A program made the translations under genes and the position numbers. A DNA stretch of 15,465 nucleotides from Pelagibacteraceae bacterium (GTDB lineage Bacteria > Pseudomonadota > Alphaproteobacteria > Pelagibacterales > Pelagibacteraceae), in the NCBI GenBank assembly GCA_002704145.1, contig PAFH01000021.1, positions 19,207-34,671 on the forward strand, in the 5' to 3' direction. Under the pieces are notes generated by a model that ran no database searches, was not told where the DNA came from, and worked only from the letters and a program-made list of their open reading frames with translations. Positions 14,293-15,465 of this stretch are shown one piece after another (the first letter of the stretch is position 1; each line of letters begins with the position of its first letter).

Positions 14293-15241
14293 TCATTATT
14301 TGTTTTAAGTTTGATTTATTTCTTTTGTTCCAATGTTCGATAAAAGAATACAATATTTTTTCATAACATCTAACTGCTGTTTTAAGATCACATATCTGGT
14401 CTATTTTTTTATTTATCAATTTTTCATAAAGAACGTTTGTTGTGTCACTTTGTAACTTGTAATTTCCATTTAAAATTACTTTGTCTTTAAATATTGCTGA
14501 ACCCTTTTTGTAATCTATTAAACAAATATTATTATTATCTCCAGTTATATTAATTTTCATAGAATTGTATTTCACATCTGAACAAATATTTAAAACATGA
14601 TTTTTTCTAAATGTGACTTTTATCTTTCCATCCAAATCAAAGAAGCCTTCTCTTTTTGTTTTTTTCCAATTACTTAATTCAGAGTGGTTAATATCAATCG
14701 GATATTGGCCGGTCCAGGAATGAACGAGATCCACATAGTGACTTATGTTACATGCAATGCCCAAATTTCTACCTGTTATCTCTACTTTTAATTTATGATT
14801 AGAATAATCATTTATAATTTTTTTTTTTATTTTATTATGCCAATTACAATATCTTCTAGGAAAATTAACATATACATTTTTAAAATTGCTTTTTTTTAAA
14901 ATTTCAAGATCTTTAATAGAATTGCAGATAGGTTTTTCTAATAAAATAAATCTTGAATTAAGACTGTCTACAATATTATTTAAAATTTCTATTCTTTGAC
15001 TTGCGTCAGTTGAGATTATTGTGATATCAAAATTAATTTTAGAAAGATTATTTATATTATTTGAAACAAAGTTTATTGCGATTTTTTTTTCAAGACTTTT
15101 TAATTCATTTTTAAATTTTGAAAAATATTTATTAGATTTATCAAATAAATAAACATTGATTTCATCATTATTTAAATTTGATAAACCTTGTAAATGTCTT
15201 AAACCAATATTTCCTAAACCAATTATTAAAGCATTCATCAT
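14285..15241 (-). CDS. Gfo/Idh/MocA-like oxidoreductase directly after 23S rRNA
   Basis: A third, more diverged member of the family, 318 residues. The Rossmann motif ALIIGLGNIGLRHLQGL (4-20), TIISTDASQRIE (74-85) and LLEKPICN (101-108) are present, and NFPRRY replaces the common 'hxFxRR' segment. The substrate domain has GIACNISHYVDLVHSWTG, containing His residues at the expected catalytic place. The start ATGATG at 15241 lies about 30 bp from the 3' end of the 23S gene, on the same strand, with no visible promoter or terminator between them, so it may be read through from the rRNA operon. Substrate is unknown; a nonulosonic or glycan sugar is likely from context. Confidence 0.85.
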   Translation of the reverse strand: MMNALIIGLGNIGLRHLQGLSNLNNDEINVYLFDKSNKYFSKFKNELKSLEKKIAINFVSNNINNLSKINFDITIISTDASQRIEILNNIVDSLNSRFILLEKPICNSIKDLEILKKSNFKNVYVNFPRRYCNWHNKIKKKIINDYSNHKLKVEITGRNLGIACNISHYVDLVHSWTGQYPIDINHSELSNWKKTKREGFFDLDGKIKVTFRKNHVLNICSDVKYNSMKINITGDNNNICLIDYKKGSAIFKDKVILNGNYKLQSDTTNVLYEKLINKKIDQICDLKTAVRCYEKILYSFIEHWNKRNKSNLKQIMIT

Positions 15242-15272
15242 CTAATATTTTAATATTGAAAATTTTTTTCAG

Positions 15273-15465
15273 TGCATAAATCAAGCCAATTGAGCTATTA
15301 GTACTGGTCAGCTACACGCGTTACCGCGCTTACACATCCAGCCTATCAACGTAGTGGTCTACTACGGCTCTATGGGAAGAACTAGTTTTGAGGTGGGTTT
15401 CCCACTTAGATGCTTTCAGCGGTTATCCCTTCCATACTTAGCTACCCGGCACTGCAGCTGGCGCT
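15273..15465 (-). rRNA. rrl: 23S ribosomal RNA, 3' end (gene continues beyond the window)
   Basis: On the minus strand the last about 190 bases read as the 3' terminal part of large-subunit rRNA, including GGAAGGGATAACCGCTGAAA, the GTGGGAAACCCACCTC helix, GATAGGCTGGATGTG and GCTGACCAGTACTAATAGC close to the end. Sequence is of alphaproteobacterial type and its GC content jumps to about half, against roughly a quarter in the genes. The 3' end position is an estimate, good to some 5-10 bases. No 5S gene or tRNA follows in the window; a sugar gene starts instead. Confidence 0.95.

Noticed and set aside
1..15465. CRISPR array, insertion sequence, phage genes, toxin-antitoxin pair or tRNA
   Set aside because: No regularly spaced repeats, transposase or integrase motifs, phage proteins or tRNA-like folds were seen on either strand; the MarR and NusG-like pair could look like a small two-gene toxin system by size but both fit regulatory families better.

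Overview
The window is very AT-rich (genes full of A/T homopolymers, Lys/Asn/Ile-rich proteins) and ends at its right edge in the 3' end of a 23S rRNA gene of alphaproteobacterial type on the minus strand. An accessory sugar cluster sits directly after the 23S gene where a 5S gene would be expected. This matches what is known of SAR11 / Candidatus Pelagibacter, whose hypervariable region 2 lies between the 23S and 5S rRNA genes. The assignment to SAR11 is inferred from composition, rRNA and layout, not from a database match.

Layout from right to left. (1) 23S rRNA 3' end, about 15273-15465, followed on the same strand after about 30 bp by a Gfo/Idh/MocA oxidoreductase (14285-15241). (2) A two-gene plus-strand unit, a radical SAM protein (12305-13300) and a second Gfo/Idh protein (13315-14292), which meets the previous gene tail to tail with interlocked stop codons. 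(3) From a divergent promoter region at about 12200-12304, a minus-strand unit of a basic unknown protein, a PhyH-type dioxygenase and an FkbM-type methyltransferase. (4) A second minus-strand promoter region at 9850-9912 driving an EPS-associated MarR-family regulator and a small NusG/RfaH-like protein. (5) A tightly packed minus-strand run that follows: a GT-B-like polysaccharide protein, an ABC flippase/exporter, a sulfotransferase-like protein, a 33-codon ORF, a 502-residue protein of repeated beta-type modules, LegB-like dehydratase, a third Gfo/Idh protein, a frameshifted formyltransferase, and NeuB/LegI-type nonulosonate synthase running off the left edge.

Taken together the minus-strand genes look like a machine that makes, modifies (formyl, methyl, sulfo, hydroxyl) and exports a surface glycan containing a nonulosonic acid of the legionaminic/neuraminic group. 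LegB and NeuB/LegI supply the sugar, and the ABC protein is the likely lipid-linked glycan flippase.

The main discovery is regulatory. Three copies of one inverted repeat (TGTTCA-N5-TGAACA) occur, two around the marR promoter and one on the promoter of the 12194 operon. In both promoters the palindrome begins on the last two bases of the -10 box, so the geometry is the same. Right after the NusG-like gene lies a perfect 8-bp-arm hairpin followed by a small GC island (GTGCGGAGCTATGC) in an otherwise AT-only gap; it could be the recruitment site of the NusG-like factor. The reading is a self-contained switch: a repressor with three operators plus a dedicated antiterminator, carried inside a SAR11-like rRNA-embedded surface island.
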